A stretch of DNA of 64,000 nt from contig NZ_CP011131.1 in the NCBI RefSeq assembly GCF_001442805.1, positions 4,960,001 through 5,024,000 on the forward strand, in the 5' to 3' direction. The translations under genes and the position numbers were made by a program. The notes beneath the pieces were generated by a model. That model was not told where the DNA came from. It made no database searches and saw only the letters and a program-made list of their open reading frames with translations. Shown one piece after another: positions 35,947-46,142 of this stretch. The stretch comes from Lysobacter gummosus. Lineage in GTDB: Bacteria > Pseudomonadota > Gammaproteobacteria > Xanthomonadales > Xanthomonadaceae. Within the stretch, counting starts at the first letter, position 1; each line of letters opens with the position of its first letter.

Positions 35947-37112
35947 CGGCGGCTCCCGTCGGTGGTGGCGGCCGGTTTTTGCTGCGGCGCCGCGGGCGCA
36001 GTGCGCGCGGGCCTGGCTGCGGCGGCGCGCGAAGCGGCGCTGTCGCCGGTGTCGCCGGTGTCGCCGTCGTTGCCGGCGGTGCTGACGAAGGCGCGCGAGG
36101 CCGGCGCCGGTGCGTCGTCGGGCCGGGTATTGGAATGCGGCTTGGGCTTCTTCGCCGCGGCGGCGGCGCTGGCGGCGTTCTCGGCCGCGGCCTGCGCGGC
36201 CGGCGAGGACGCCGACGGACCTTCCGGCATCGCCGGCTGGGTGTCGAATTGATTCGTGTCGGCCGGCGGCGGCGGGATCGACAGCAGCACCAGCACTTCG
36301 CGGCCGCGGTCGAGTTGCGCGGCCGGCTTCACTTCGCCGACCAGGAAGGCGCGGCTGTCGTCGGGCCGCAGCGCGGTGATGGTGCCGACCGGGAAGCCCG
36401 GCGGAAAACGCCCGCCCAGGCCCGAGGTGACCAGCACGTCGCCGACGCGCACATCGCTGGACAGCGGCACGCTGCGCAGCATCAGGCTGTCGCTGCGGCC
36501 TTCGCCGTAGACCACCAGCCGCACGCCGTTGCGCGCGACCGCGACCGGCACCGCGTGCGAGGGATCGGTGATCAGCAGCACGCTGGCGTGCAGCGGGGTG
36601 ATCCCGGTGATCTGACCGAGCAGGCCGCCGGCGTCGATCACGCTCTGGCCGACCCGCACCTTGTCGCGGCTGCCGGCGTCGAGCACCAACCGCTGCCGCG
36701 TCGGGTCGAGGTCGATATCCAGGATCGGCGCCAGCACCACGTCCAGATTGCCGCGCTCGGCCGCTTCCAGCAGCCCGCGCAGGCGCAGGTTGTCAGCGGC
36801 CACCGATTGCAGTCGCGCCATCCGCGCCTGATTGATCAAAGCCTCGTTGCGCAGGCGGCGGTTTTCTTCCGTGAGCTGGCTCAAGGTGCCGGCATCGTCG
36901 CTGACGCGCTCGACCAGACGTCCGGGCCAGCCGGCGATCGCCCACAGCGGCGCGACGATGGTCGCCGTCTGCTTGCGCGCTTGATTGAGCCAACCGCCGC
37001 GATGATCGAGCACGATCAGTACCAGCGCGAGTGCCAGATACGCCATCAGGCGCAACGTATCGGCGACTTCGCCGCTACGGGCTGCGGTGGAGGGACCGGC
37101 GTAGGGAGGCAT
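35943..37112 (-). CDS. mreC: Rod-shape protein MreC
   Basis: 389 residues. One membrane helix (LMAYLALALVLIVLDHRGG), a coiled coil (LSQLTEENRRLRNEALINQA) and the periplasmic beta domains (VVLAPILDIDLDPTRQRLVL, VTSGLGGRFPPGFPVGTIT). The last 115 residues form a low-complexity Ala/Pro/Asp tail (GDTGDTGDSAASRAAAARPA) absent from the E. coli protein. MreC bridges MreB/MreD to PBP2. Confidence 0.95.
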   Translation of the reverse strand: MPPYAGPSTAARSGEVADTLRLMAYLALALVLIVLDHRGGWLNQARKQTATIVAPLWAIAGWPGRLVERVSDDAGTLSQLTEENRRLRNEALINQARMARLQSVAADNLRLRGLLEAAERGNLDVVLAPILDIDLDPTRQRLVLDAGSRDKVRVGQSVIDAGGLLGQITGITPLHASVLLITDPSHAVPVAVARNGVRLVVYGEGRSDSLMLRSVPLSSDVRVGDVLVTSGLGGRFPPGFPVGTITALRPDDSRAFLVGEVKPAAQLDRGREVLVLLSIPPPPADTNQFDTQPAMPEGPSASSPAAQAAAENAASAAAAAKKPKPHSNTRPDDAPAPASRAFVSTAGNDGDTGDTGDSAASRAAAARPARTAPAAPQQKPAATTDGSRR

Positions 37113-37282
37113 TAAGGGCCGGGGATCGGGGTGGGAATCGGGAGTCGTAAAAGCGCGAACGCAGCGATCGGTCGCTGCGCTCGCCTACCAAGTAACTGCT
37201 GACATTAACGTCTGAAAGCGTGGGGAACCAGATGCGACGGGAAGGCTTTCACGATTCCCGACTCCCGATTCCCCATTCCCGG

Positions 37283-38780
<1,498 letters not shown>

Positions 38781-39713
38781 ATGTCTGCGCTGATCTGCGG
38801 CTCGCTGGCCTACGACACCATCATGGTGTTTCCGGACCAGTTCAAGAACCACATCCTGCCGGACAAGGTGCACATCTTGAATGTGTCGTTCCTGGTCCCG
38901 CGCATGCGTCGCGAGTTCGGCGGTTGCGCCGGCAACATCGCCTACAACCTCAAGCTGCTCGGCGGCGATCCGATTCCGATGGCCACCGTCGGGCAGGATT
39001 TCGGCCCGTACCGCGAATGGTTCGAAGAGCAGAAGATCCGCCTTGAGTGCGTCAAGGAAATCCCGGAACTGTTCACGCCGCAGGCGTTCATCACCACCGA
39101 TCACGACAACAACCAGATCACCGCGTTCCATCCCGGCGCGATGATGCGTTCCTACGAGAACCACGTGCGCGACGTGAAGGGCGTGACCTTCGGCATCGTC
39201 AGTCCCGACGGCCGCGAAGGCATGATCCAGAACGCGACCGAATTCGCCGAGGCGGGGATTCCCTTCATCTTCGATCCGGGCCAGGCGATGCCGTTGTTCA
39301 ACGGCGAAGAGCTGCGTCATTTCATCGACCAGGCCGACTACGTCACCGTCAACGATTACGAGTCCAACCTGCTGCAAGAGCGCACCGGCTGGAGCGAGAA
39401 CGACATCGTCAAGCGGGTCAAGGCCTACATCACCACGCGCGGCCCGCACGGCTCGCAGATCCACACGCCGGAAAAGACCTACGACATCCCGCCGGCGCAC
39501 GAGCGCCGCGTGACCGATCCGACCGGTTGCGGCGACGCGTTCCGCGCCGGCTTGATCTTCGGCATCGAGAAGGGCTTCGACTGGCTGACCATCGGCCGCA
39601 TGAGCAATCTGATGGGCGCGCTGAAGGTCGAGCATCCGGGCACGCAGAACCAGCGTTTCGATTACGAAGAATTCGCCGAGCAGTTCCGTCAGCAGTTCGG
39701 GTATGCGCTTTAA
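38781..39713 (+). CDS. PfkB-family carbohydrate (adenosine-type) kinase
   Basis: 310 residues. PfkB signatures: GGCAGNIAYNLKLLGGDPI near the N-terminus, and the C-terminal motif VTDPTGCGDAFRAGLIFG with the catalytic Asp. The overall pattern resembles adenosine/ribokinase-like sugar or nucleoside kinases found next to mreB in Xanthomonadaceae. The substrate is uncertain. A UUCG-loop terminator follows at 39791-39812. Confidence 0.92.
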   Translation: MSALICGSLAYDTIMVFPDQFKNHILPDKVHILNVSFLVPRMRREFGGCAGNIAYNLKLLGGDPIPMATVGQDFGPYREWFEEQKIRLECVKEIPELFTPQAFITTDHDNNQITAFHPGAMMRSYENHVRDVKGVTFGIVSPDGREGMIQNATEFAEAGIPFIFDPGQAMPLFNGEELRHFIDQADYVTVNDYESNLLQERTGWSENDIVKRVKAYITTRGPHGSQIHTPEKTYDIPPAHERRVTDPTGCGDAFRAGLIFGIEKGFDWLTIGRMSNLMGALKVEHPGTQNQRFDYEEFAEQFRQQFGYAL

Positions 39714-39787
39714 GGCCGGGATTCGATAGTGGGGATTCGGGATTCGCTGAAGCGGATTCTTGGATTCGGATCGACAGGCTAGATGTG

Positions 39788-39818
39788 AAAAATCCCGGCT
39801 TCGGCCGGGATTTTTTTG
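39788..39818 (+). terminator. Intrinsic terminator of the PfkB gene
   Basis: AATCCCGGC (39791-39799), TTCG tetraloop, GCCGGGATT (39804-39812), then a run of T. An AAAAA tract on the left also allows function on the other strand. Confidence 0.9.
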
Positions 39819-39841
39819 GCCGGGCTCGGTTGTCGCAGGTG

Positions 39842-39930
39842 AGCGGAAAACATCGGGGCTGAAGCCCTCCCGCAACAGACTTCGCGCCTGACAGCAATTG
39901 AAGAGCCGCGAGGTTTTTGTGGGAGGGGCC
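39842..39930. repeat. Palindromic repeat, family A copy 2
   Basis: CATCGGGGCTGAAGCCCTCC at the left and TTTTTGTGGGAGGGGC at the right, with a core of about 45 bp. Its right end abuts the GNAT gene fragment at 39932. Confidence 0.8.
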
Positions 39931-39931
39931 G

Positions 39932-40083
39932 CAGTACGCGGCCAGATCGCCGGCAGCGTCGCCGGGGCCGTGCGCGCCGTAGCAGTCCGGCCATTCGGCT
40001 TCGAACATTCGTTGCAAGACCGGCAAGGCGTCGGTGTGATCGGCCAGCAAGCCGATCCGTACCGGCGGCAGCGCGGCGCTCAT
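39932..40083 (-). pseudogene. N-terminal fragment of a GNAT acetyltransferase gene
   Basis: From an ATG at 40083 the frame reads MSAALPPVRIGLLADHTDAL, then PVLQRMFEAEWPDCYG and GPGDAAGDLAAY. This is the characteristic start of a family of bacterial N-acetyltransferases (LADHPDALPVL...EAEWP..YGPGGPGDA). After about 50 residues the frame runs straight into family A repeat copy 2 and continues as nonsense, and no acetyl-CoA-binding region follows. It is therefore the broken 5' end of a GNAT gene. Confidence 0.7.
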
Positions 40084-40240
40084 GCCGCCCTGCCCGCATT
40101 GTCGGCGACGCAGCGGAGTGAGCAGGCGACCGAATCGGAGGAACGAGACATGCAGCACCCTGCGCTCGGTGCGATGGCTTCGATCTTATCCACGAATGCG
40201 CGCGACGGAATCGTTCGCGCCCTCGCCCATCGCAGTTCGC

Positions 40241-40975
40241 TCATCGCGCGCCTACGGCCCGCGCGCCGCCGCGCCAGCGCTCCAGCGCGGCCGCATCGCC
40301 GGCGTAGACGTTCAGATCCACCGGCCCGACGATGCCCGCGACCCGGGCGCGGTTGTGGTATTGCCACACCGCCCACGGCGCGCGCGCGTCCGGCGCATGC
40401 AGGATCGATCGCCGCCACAGCGCGCGCGCCGGCAAGGCCTCGCGGTAGGCGTCGAAGAACTCCGGGGTCACGTACAACAAGGCGGGCTTTCCGTATGTCG
40501 CTTCGGTGGCCGCCAGAAACGCGTCGAGTTGCGCGCGCATCCTTGCCGCGTCCGGGCGCAGCCCGCAATTGCCGCCGAATTCCAGATCGACCGCCGGCGG
40601 CAATGCATCGGCCTCGACCGGCACCGCGTCGATGAAATTGCGCGCCTGCTCGGCGCCGGGGCGGCAGAAAGTGAAGAAGTGATAGGCGCCGACCGCCAGC
40701 CCGGCCGCGCGCGCTTGGCGCCAGTTGTCGGCGAAGCGGCGATCGCGGTGATCGCCGCCTTCGCTGACTTTCAGATAGACGAAGGCGACATCGTCGGCGG
40801 CGACGGCGCGCCAATCGATGGCGCCCTGATGGTGCGAAACGTCGATGCCGCGCAGCGGATATCGCTCGCGATCGGGCTGCCAGTGCAGGAACCAGAAACG
40901 CGCGGCGGTCGCCGAGGCCAGCGCCAGCAGCGCCACGGCCAAGGTCCAGGCGGCGATGCGCAGCGGACGTTTCAT
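40241..40975 (-). CDS. GH25 family lysozyme (membrane-anchored or secreted)
   Basis: 244 residues from the ATG at 40975. N-terminal hydrophobic helix (IAAWTLAVALLALASATAA), possibly uncleaved. GH25 motifs: LRGIDVSHHQGAIDW, FVYLKVSEGGDHRDRRFADN, GAYHFFTFCRPG, PAVDLEFGGNCG (the Asp-x-Glu catalytic pair) and WAVWQYHNRA. It hydrolyses the muramic acid-N-acetylglucosamine bond of peptidoglycan. A role in wall remodelling or attack on other cells is possible; nothing adjacent suggests an inhibitor. Confidence 0.92.
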   Translation of the reverse strand: MKRPLRIAAWTLAVALLALASATAARFWFLHWQPDRERYPLRGIDVSHHQGAIDWRAVAADDVAFVYLKVSEGGDHRDRRFADNWRQARAAGLAVGAYHFFTFCRPGAEQARNFIDAVPVEADALPPAVDLEFGGNCGLRPDAARMRAQLDAFLAATEATYGKPALLYVTPEFFDAYREALPARALWRRSILHAPDARAPWAVWQYHNRARVAGIVGPVDLNVYAGDAAALERWRGGARAVGAR

Positions 40976-41086
40976 GCGATGCGCGTTCCGGTCAGTCTTC
41001 GCGAAATTCAACCAGCGCGCGAACGCCGGCATATGCCGGCGCAGTCCACGCGCCTTCCGCGTTCAACGCAACGCCGCGCCCATGCC

Positions 41087-41818
41087 TCATCGCCAGCCCG
41101 GCAGCTTGCCCTGATTCAAACCGCCGACTTCGAAGCTCGCCGTGCGCTTGCCGCCGGCCTTGACCGGGAACTCGATCGACAACTCCTTCGCCTCGCCGAT
41201 CATGCGCCACAGGCCGCGTTCGTCCTCGATGAACATCGCGATGGCTTCGTCGGTTTTCGGCCGGCTGCCGGGCATGGTCTTGCTCTTGCCGTCCACCGTC
41301 ACCTTGAGCTTGCAACCGCCGTAGCAATCGAAGTCGCCGGTTTGCAGCACCAGGTAACTGCTGCGGCCCCAGTCGGGATGATCGCGGAAGATCAGCTGCA
41401 CCGGGCGCGGAATGCTGCCGTCGGTTTCCACGTTGGCGCGGGCGTAGATCGACGCCGACAGTTGGGTGCCGCTCTTGCCCTTGGCCAGCTTGACCGGCGT
41501 GCTCATGTACGACCACAGCGATTCCACCCGGCGCTGTTCGCGCGCGGCCTTGGCCTTGGTGTGCGACTCCTCGTACAGCGGCCGCACGCGGTCGGCGGTC
41601 GGCGTGCCGGGATATTTCGAGGTCACGATTTCGCCGTGGGCCGAGGCCATTTCCCAGTTCTTCTGGGCGTAGGCGGCGTCGAAGTCTTTCGCCGCGGCGG
41701 CCGCGGCCTGTTCCTGCTGCGCGGCCTTGGCGGCTTCGGCGATCTTCGGGTCGGGCTTCTCGCAACCGGCGAGGATCATCGCGGCGGCGAGCAGCAAGGT
41801 GGCTTGGCGAGTGTTCAT
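41087..41818 (-). CDS. Lipoprotein of unknown function
   Basis: 243 residues. Lipobox LAGC (ATLLLAAAMILAGCEKPDP). An Ala/Lys/Gln-rich helical segment (QQEQAAAAAAKDFDAAYAQK) precedes a beta-rich domain (SGTQLSASIYARANVETDGS, SSYLVLQTGDFDCYGGCKLK, GKSKTMPGSRPKTDEAIAMF). Not recognised as a named family. It overlaps the upstream hydrolase gene by 4 bp and is therefore coupled with it. Confidence 0.8.
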   Translation of the reverse strand: MNTRQATLLLAAAMILAGCEKPDPKIAEAAKAAQQEQAAAAAAKDFDAAYAQKNWEMASAHGEIVTSKYPGTPTADRVRPLYEESHTKAKAAREQRRVESLWSYMSTPVKLAKGKSGTQLSASIYARANVETDGSIPRPVQLIFRDHPDWGRSSYLVLQTGDFDCYGGCKLKVTVDGKSKTMPGSRPKTDEAIAMFIEDERGLWRMIGEAKELSIEFPVKAGGKRTASFEVGGLNQGKLPGWR

Positions 41819-42792
41819 CGTGCTTGCCCTTTGGCTATCAGTTGGTCCACCGCGTCCGCAGATTGATCCGGCCGTTCGACGACGGACATATGCCCGCAAC
41901 CGTCGAGCAGTACGCGCTGCGCTTGCGGCAGTTTCGCTGCGTACAGATCCAGCGCGCTGTCGTCGATCACCGCGTCTTGTCTGCACCATAGCAGCAAGGT
42001 GGGCTGATCTATATTCGCTGCCTCTTCACCAGGCATGAAGCGTTCCTCGCTGCGACCTATCCTGCTCAGCACGGCTTGTTCGAATGCGGCATCGCGCCTG
42101 CGCCGATCGATATAAATTCCATCGATTGGCCAGGGGATCATAGGTTTCGTCGAAGGGTCGTAGAACACGGTATCGATATAACGCCGAAGTGACGCCCGAT
42201 CGTTGACAGCAAAAGGATTCTTACCCGCCAATACCGCTTCGCCGAATGCATTGTCTTTGAACCGCACACCCGCTGCGTCGAACAGTCCAACGCGATGAAT
42301 GTCGAAAGGGTATCGCGCGGCAGTCAAGGCTACTATGCCTCCCCCCATGGAATGGCCCAGCAATACGACTTCTCTACCGCGTCGATGTGCTATGTGCTCA
42401 GCGAAAGCCGCGACACGATGACTTTGAGCGACGAACCCGTAATCGGCCCCCTCTTTGCGGCTGCTTTCGCCCCATCCGGGCAAATCCGGAATGTAGAGCC
42501 GGTAACGACCGCGAAGGCGCCGCGCAAGCGGATACCAGTTTTCTTTGCTGCCGGTGAAGCCGTGGATCATGACTACAGAAGGAGCATCGTCCGGCGCGTC
42601 TTCGTTGTATGCGTAGACCCAACGATCACCATCAATCAAAGCTCGACGCTCTTTGAGTCCCGCCATCCATCGCTGCCGATCAAAATCGGCACGCACGATC
42701 CGATAGGGATCCGGCCACAGCCAGACCAACAAGCCAGACAGCAAAACGGCCGCCACCAGGGCGACCGTTTTGATGATCCGACGCAGGCTCAT
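41815..42792 (-). CDS. Alpha/beta-fold hydrolase, membrane-anchored
   Basis: 325 residues. N-terminal membrane helix (VALVAAVLLSGLLVWLWP). Hydrolase signatures: oxyanion VVMIHGFTGSKENW, nucleophile elbow LLGHSMGGG, acid in LLWCRQDAVIDD, and histidine in DGCGHMSVVERP. It resembles monoacylglycerol-type lipases. The substrate is unknown. The codon use around 42100-42700 is clearly lower in GC3 than the neighbours (AAAGGATTC, GATATAACG), suggesting a different origin. It is coupled by ATGA to the lipoprotein gene downstream. Confidence 0.9.
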   Translation of the reverse strand: MSLRRIIKTVALVAAVLLSGLLVWLWPDPYRIVRADFDRQRWMAGLKERRALIDGDRWVYAYNEDAPDDAPSVVMIHGFTGSKENWYPLARRLRGRYRLYIPDLPGWGESSRKEGADYGFVAQSHRVAAFAEHIAHRRGREVVLLGHSMGGGIVALTAARYPFDIHRVGLFDAAGVRFKDNAFGEAVLAGKNPFAVNDRASLRRYIDTVFYDPSTKPMIPWPIDGIYIDRRRRDAAFEQAVLSRIGRSEERFMPGEEAANIDQPTLLLWCRQDAVIDDSALDLYAAKLPQAQRVLLDGCGHMSVVERPDQSADAVDQLIAKGQAR

Positions 42793-42816
42793 GCGCGTGC
42801 GCTCCGGGCGACCGGC

Positions 42817-44781
42817 TTACTGCGCGCCGGTCGCGGCGGGGTTCTTGGCCTTGGCGATGACCGCCTCGACCGAACCGGTGGTGATCGGGTGATAGCCCGG
42901 CCTGGCCTTGGCGAAGGTATCCTCGGCCAGCTTCAAACCTTCCGGCGTTTTCACCAGTTCACCGTAGGTCGGCATGATCAGCTTGCGCCGGCCGATGGTG
43001 GACAGGAACGCGGCGATGGCCTCGTCGGCCTGGTGATAGCCGCTGCGCACCGCCAGCGGATACCAGCGCTGGGCGATCTCGCCGTTGGGCGTGCCGGTGA
43101 ACTTGTACGCGCCGTCCAGCGCCTTGAGCTGATCGACGCTGAGCGTCGAAGGCATGCCTTCGATGAAGTGCACCCATTCCTGCGTGCTCCACTTCGCGGT
43201 CAGCGCCTTGTCCGGCAGCGTGCCGGCGTCGATCCAGGCCTTGCGCGCGGCATCGACCGCGTCGAAGCGCGGCGACATCGTGGCCGGCGCCGACTTCGGA
43301 ACGCCGGGCCCGTAGATCCATTCGTCCAGTTCGGCCTCGCTGACCTTGCCGGGATGCTTCGCCAGCAGATTGGCCTTGGCGTAATCGACGAACTGCGCGG
43401 TGGAGATGCTCTGGAACGCGAAGTGGTCGAAGTAGCCGCGCAGGAACGGGTCGAACACGTCGCGGCCGTAGCGCTGTTCCAGGAACTGCAGGAACCACGC
43501 GCCCTTGGTGTAGACGGTCGCGCTGCTGGCCTCGTCGGGGTCCTTGAGCGTGCCCGGCTTCAGCGCCAGCGCCTGCAGCTTGGGATCGATGGTCTTGAAC
43601 TCGGCGGCGAGTTCGTTGCGGCCGATCACGCTCTCCATGTCGGAGCGCTCCTTGCCGTACAGCGCTTCGACGATGCGGTTCTCGACGTAGCTGGTGAAGC
43701 CTTCGTTGAGCCAGGCGTCCTTGCTGCTGCTGAAGGTCACCAGGTTGCCCGACCAACTGTGCGCGAGTTCATGCGCGACCAGCGACACCAACGACTTGTC
43801 GCCGACGATCACCGTCGGCGTGGCGAAGGTCAGGCGCGGATTCTCCATGCCGCCGTACGGGAACGACGGCGGCAGCACCAGGATGTCGTAGCGCTCCCAG
43901 CGGTAGGGGCCGTACAACTGCTCGGTGGTTTCCATCATCTTTTCGGTATCGGCGAATTCGCTCGCGGCTTTCTTCGCCATCGCCGGCTCCGCCCACACGC
44001 CGCTGCGGTTGGAGATCGGCTGGAACACCAGATCGCCGGCCGCGATGGCGAGCAGGTAGGAGGGAATCTTCTGCGGCATCTTGAAGCTGTAGTCGCCGTC
44101 GCGCGCGGCCTTGGGATCGTTGTCGGCGCTCATCAGCACCATCGCGTCCTTCGGCCCGGTGATGTGCGCGGTGTAGGTGAAGCGCACCGCCGGCGTGTCC
44201 TGCAGCGGCACCCACGAACGCGCGTGGATCTGCTGCGACTGGCTGAACATGAAGGGCGTCTTCTTGCCCTGCGTCATCGACGGCTCCAGCCACTGCAGGC
44301 CGGACGCGCCGGGCGAGGTGACGTAGCTGACGCGGATGCGCTTGTTGCGTTCCGGCGACTGGATCGTGAGCTTGCTGCCCAGGGTCTTGTCGGGCGTGGC
44401 CAGGGCGAAGGTGAGATCGCTCCACTTGCCGTCGCTGCGCTCGCCGAGGACTTTCTCGATCTTCAGATCGCGCGTGTCCAGCGCCAGTTCGGTGGCCTTG
44501 GGATCGGTCCACTCCAGGGTGTAGGTGGCGCTGCCGGTCAGGGTCTTGGAGGCGAAATCCACCGCCAGCTGCAGGGCCAGATCGTCGATGCGCACCAGGT
44601 CGGGCTGGGCGTAGGAATGTTCGTCGCGGTTGGCCGCGGCTACGGCGGTGTCGCTCACTTTGGCCTCCGGCGTCGCGGCGGGTTTGGCGGTGTCGGCGGC
44701 GGGCGTCGCGGCATCGCGCGAGCAACCGGCGGCGGCGGTCAGGGCCGCGACAAGACAGACGGTGAGAATCGAAGAACGCAT
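42817..44781 (-). CDS. M1 family metallopeptidase (aminopeptidase), lipoprotein
   Basis: 654 residues from the ATG at 44781. Lipoprotein signal with AAGC (CLVAALTAAAGCSRD). M1 motifs: exopeptidase signature GGMEN (PYGGMENPRL), zinc site HELAHSWSGN with the second Glu in WLNEGF, and the later Tyr region. The C-terminal helical domain (AELDEWIYGPGVP) is the leukotriene A4 hydrolase-like type. It removes N-terminal residues from peptides in the periplasm. It is 24 bp from the alpha/beta hydrolase and may lead an operon M1 - hydrolase - lipoprotein. Confidence 0.95.
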   Translation of the reverse strand: MRSSILTVCLVAALTAAAGCSRDAATPAADTAKPAATPEAKVSDTAVAAANRDEHSYAQPDLVRIDDLALQLAVDFASKTLTGSATYTLEWTDPKATELALDTRDLKIEKVLGERSDGKWSDLTFALATPDKTLGSKLTIQSPERNKRIRVSYVTSPGASGLQWLEPSMTQGKKTPFMFSQSQQIHARSWVPLQDTPAVRFTYTAHITGPKDAMVLMSADNDPKAARDGDYSFKMPQKIPSYLLAIAAGDLVFQPISNRSGVWAEPAMAKKAASEFADTEKMMETTEQLYGPYRWERYDILVLPPSFPYGGMENPRLTFATPTVIVGDKSLVSLVAHELAHSWSGNLVTFSSSKDAWLNEGFTSYVENRIVEALYGKERSDMESVIGRNELAAEFKTIDPKLQALALKPGTLKDPDEASSATVYTKGAWFLQFLEQRYGRDVFDPFLRGYFDHFAFQSISTAQFVDYAKANLLAKHPGKVSEAELDEWIYGPGVPKSAPATMSPRFDAVDAARKAWIDAGTLPDKALTAKWSTQEWVHFIEGMPSTLSVDQLKALDGAYKFTGTPNGEIAQRWYPLAVRSGYHQADEAIAAFLSTIGRRKLIMPTYGELVKTPEGLKLAEDTFAKARPGYHPITTGSVEAVIAKAKNPAATGAQ

Positions 44782-45120
44782 GGGACGAACCACGGCAGCG
44801 GTGAAGTCCCGAGTGTAGCGCCTCGCTCCGCGGCGGGGCTTGTGCATGTTGGCAGGTTGTCGGGGGGACGCGGGTTACGGGGTGCGGCCTCGATGTCTTT
44901 TGTGGGAGGGCTTCAGCCCCGATGCTTTTCGATCCGCCGCGGTGATTTGAACGAAAGGCATCGGGGCTGAAGCCCCTCCCACAAAAGACCTCCAACAAAA
45001 ATCCTCGTAGCCTTACCGAATCCGCCTCGGCGATACGCATCGTCCTATCCGGCCGGGCTACGCAACGCCGCGCGATCGCGATACCTTGCCCGCCTACTTC
45101 CATAATTCGGAACTTTAGAC
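44782..45120. other. Intergenic region with family A repeat
   Basis: 339 bp between the divergent M1 peptidase and SDR genes. The only feature seen is the palindrome at 44897-44989. Confidence 0.45.
44897..44989. repeat. Palindromic repeat, family A copy 3
   Basis: TTTTGTGGGAGGGCTTCAGC to GCATCGGGGCTGAAGCCCCT, ending CCCACAAAAG: long arms about 28 bp each around a core of about 35 bp. Confidence 0.85.
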
Positions 45121-45864
45121 ATGTCGCTTCCCCTCGCAGGAAAAGTAGCTTTGGTCACCGGCGGCAGCCGCGGCATCGGCGCGGCGATCGCACGCCGCCT
45201 GGGCGCCGACGGCGCCGACGTGGTGCTCACCTACGCCCGCGCCGCCGACCAGGCCCAGGCCGTGGCCGCGCAGATCCAGGCCGGCGGGCGCCGCGCGCTG
45301 GCGCTGGCGGCCGACAGCGCCGATCCGCAGGCGGTGATCGCGGCGGTGGAACGCACGGTCGCCGAGTTCGGCCGCATCGATATCGTGGTCAACAACGCCG
45401 GCGTGTTCGCCTACGGCCCGTTCGAGGAGGAAACCGCGGAGAACTACGAGCGGGTGATGGCGATCCACGTGCGCGCGCCGTTCGTGGCGGCGCAGGCGGC
45501 GTCCAGGCATCTGCCGCGCGGCGGACGCATCATCACCATCGGCAGCTGCCTGGGCGAGCGCGTCGGCGCGCCGGGCATGGCCTTGTACTCGCTGAGCAAG
45601 GCGGCGGTGGTCGGCCTGAGCAAGGGCCTGGCGCAGGACCTGGGCAAGCGCGGCATCACCGTCAACACGGTCCAGCCCGGCCCGATCGACACCGACATGA
45701 ATCCGGCCGACGGCGAAGCCGCCGATCATCAGCGCGCGGGTCTGCCGCTGGGCGAGTTCGGCAAGGCCGAGGACATCGCCGCGGCGGTGGCGTACCTGGC
45801 CGGGCCGGGCGCTGCGTTCGTTACCGGTACGCAGCTTTCGGTGGATGGTGGGTTTTCGGCCTGA
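45121..45864 (+). CDS. Short-chain dehydrogenase/reductase (FabG-like)
   Basis: 247 residues, classical SDR: cofactor motif TGGSRGIGAAIA, NNAG at about 90, catalytic Ser in IGSCLGERVG, YSLSK (Tyr-x-x-x-Lys) and the PGPIDTDMNP segment. It ends in GTQLSVDGGFSA, as FabG-like oxidoreductases do. Substrate unknown. Starts with a good ATG at 45121; single gene. Confidence 0.93.
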   Translation: MSLPLAGKVALVTGGSRGIGAAIARRLGADGADVVLTYARAADQAQAVAAQIQAGGRRALALAADSADPQAVIAAVERTVAEFGRIDIVVNNAGVFAYGPFEEETAENYERVMAIHVRAPFVAAQAASRHLPRGGRIITIGSCLGERVGAPGMALYSLSKAAVVGLSKGLAQDLGKRGITVNTVQPGPIDTDMNPADGEAADHQRAGLPLGEFGKAEDIAAAVAYLAGPGAAFVTGTQLSVDGGFSA

Positions 45865-45918
45865 GCCATAGCGGCCGCGGCGATTGGATACCGGCAGCTT
45901 CAACCGCGACGTCGCGAA

Positions 45919-45953
45919 AGTCGCTGGATCCCCGCGTTCGCGGGGATGACGGC
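45919..45953. repeat. Palindromic repeat, family B copy 3 (short)
   Basis: AGTCGCTGGATCCCCGCGTT and then CGCGGGGATGACGG: one arm of the family B unit with a compensated CCCC/GGGG change. Confidence 0.7.
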
Positions 45954-46075
45954 CTGAAAGATTCGGGACAGCGCGAGACCCGCGTGCTTGGTCGCTGGCG
46001 ATGTCTGCGTAGCAGCCGTGTCGCGGCAACTCCCGGCTTCACGGGTAATGCGCGGCAAAGGTCGGAAGCCGCGAA

Positions 46076-46105
46076 ATAAAAACGCCGGGGCTGACCCCGG
46101 CGTTT
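46076..46105 (-). terminator. Intrinsic terminator of ubiE
   Basis: AACGCCGGGG (46081-46090), loop CTGA, CCCCGGCGTT (46095-46104). On the minus strand it is followed by TTTATTT. It lies 37 bp after the ubiE stop. Confidence 0.9.
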
Positions 46106-46142
46106 CATTCCCGCACAACGATGCCCGCCTACGCTGGCGGCA

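Noticed and set aside
42295..44970. Long plus-strand frame opposite the M1 peptidase
   Set aside because: The minus strand has HELAH and GGMEN in a lipoprotein context; the plus frame is a shadow.
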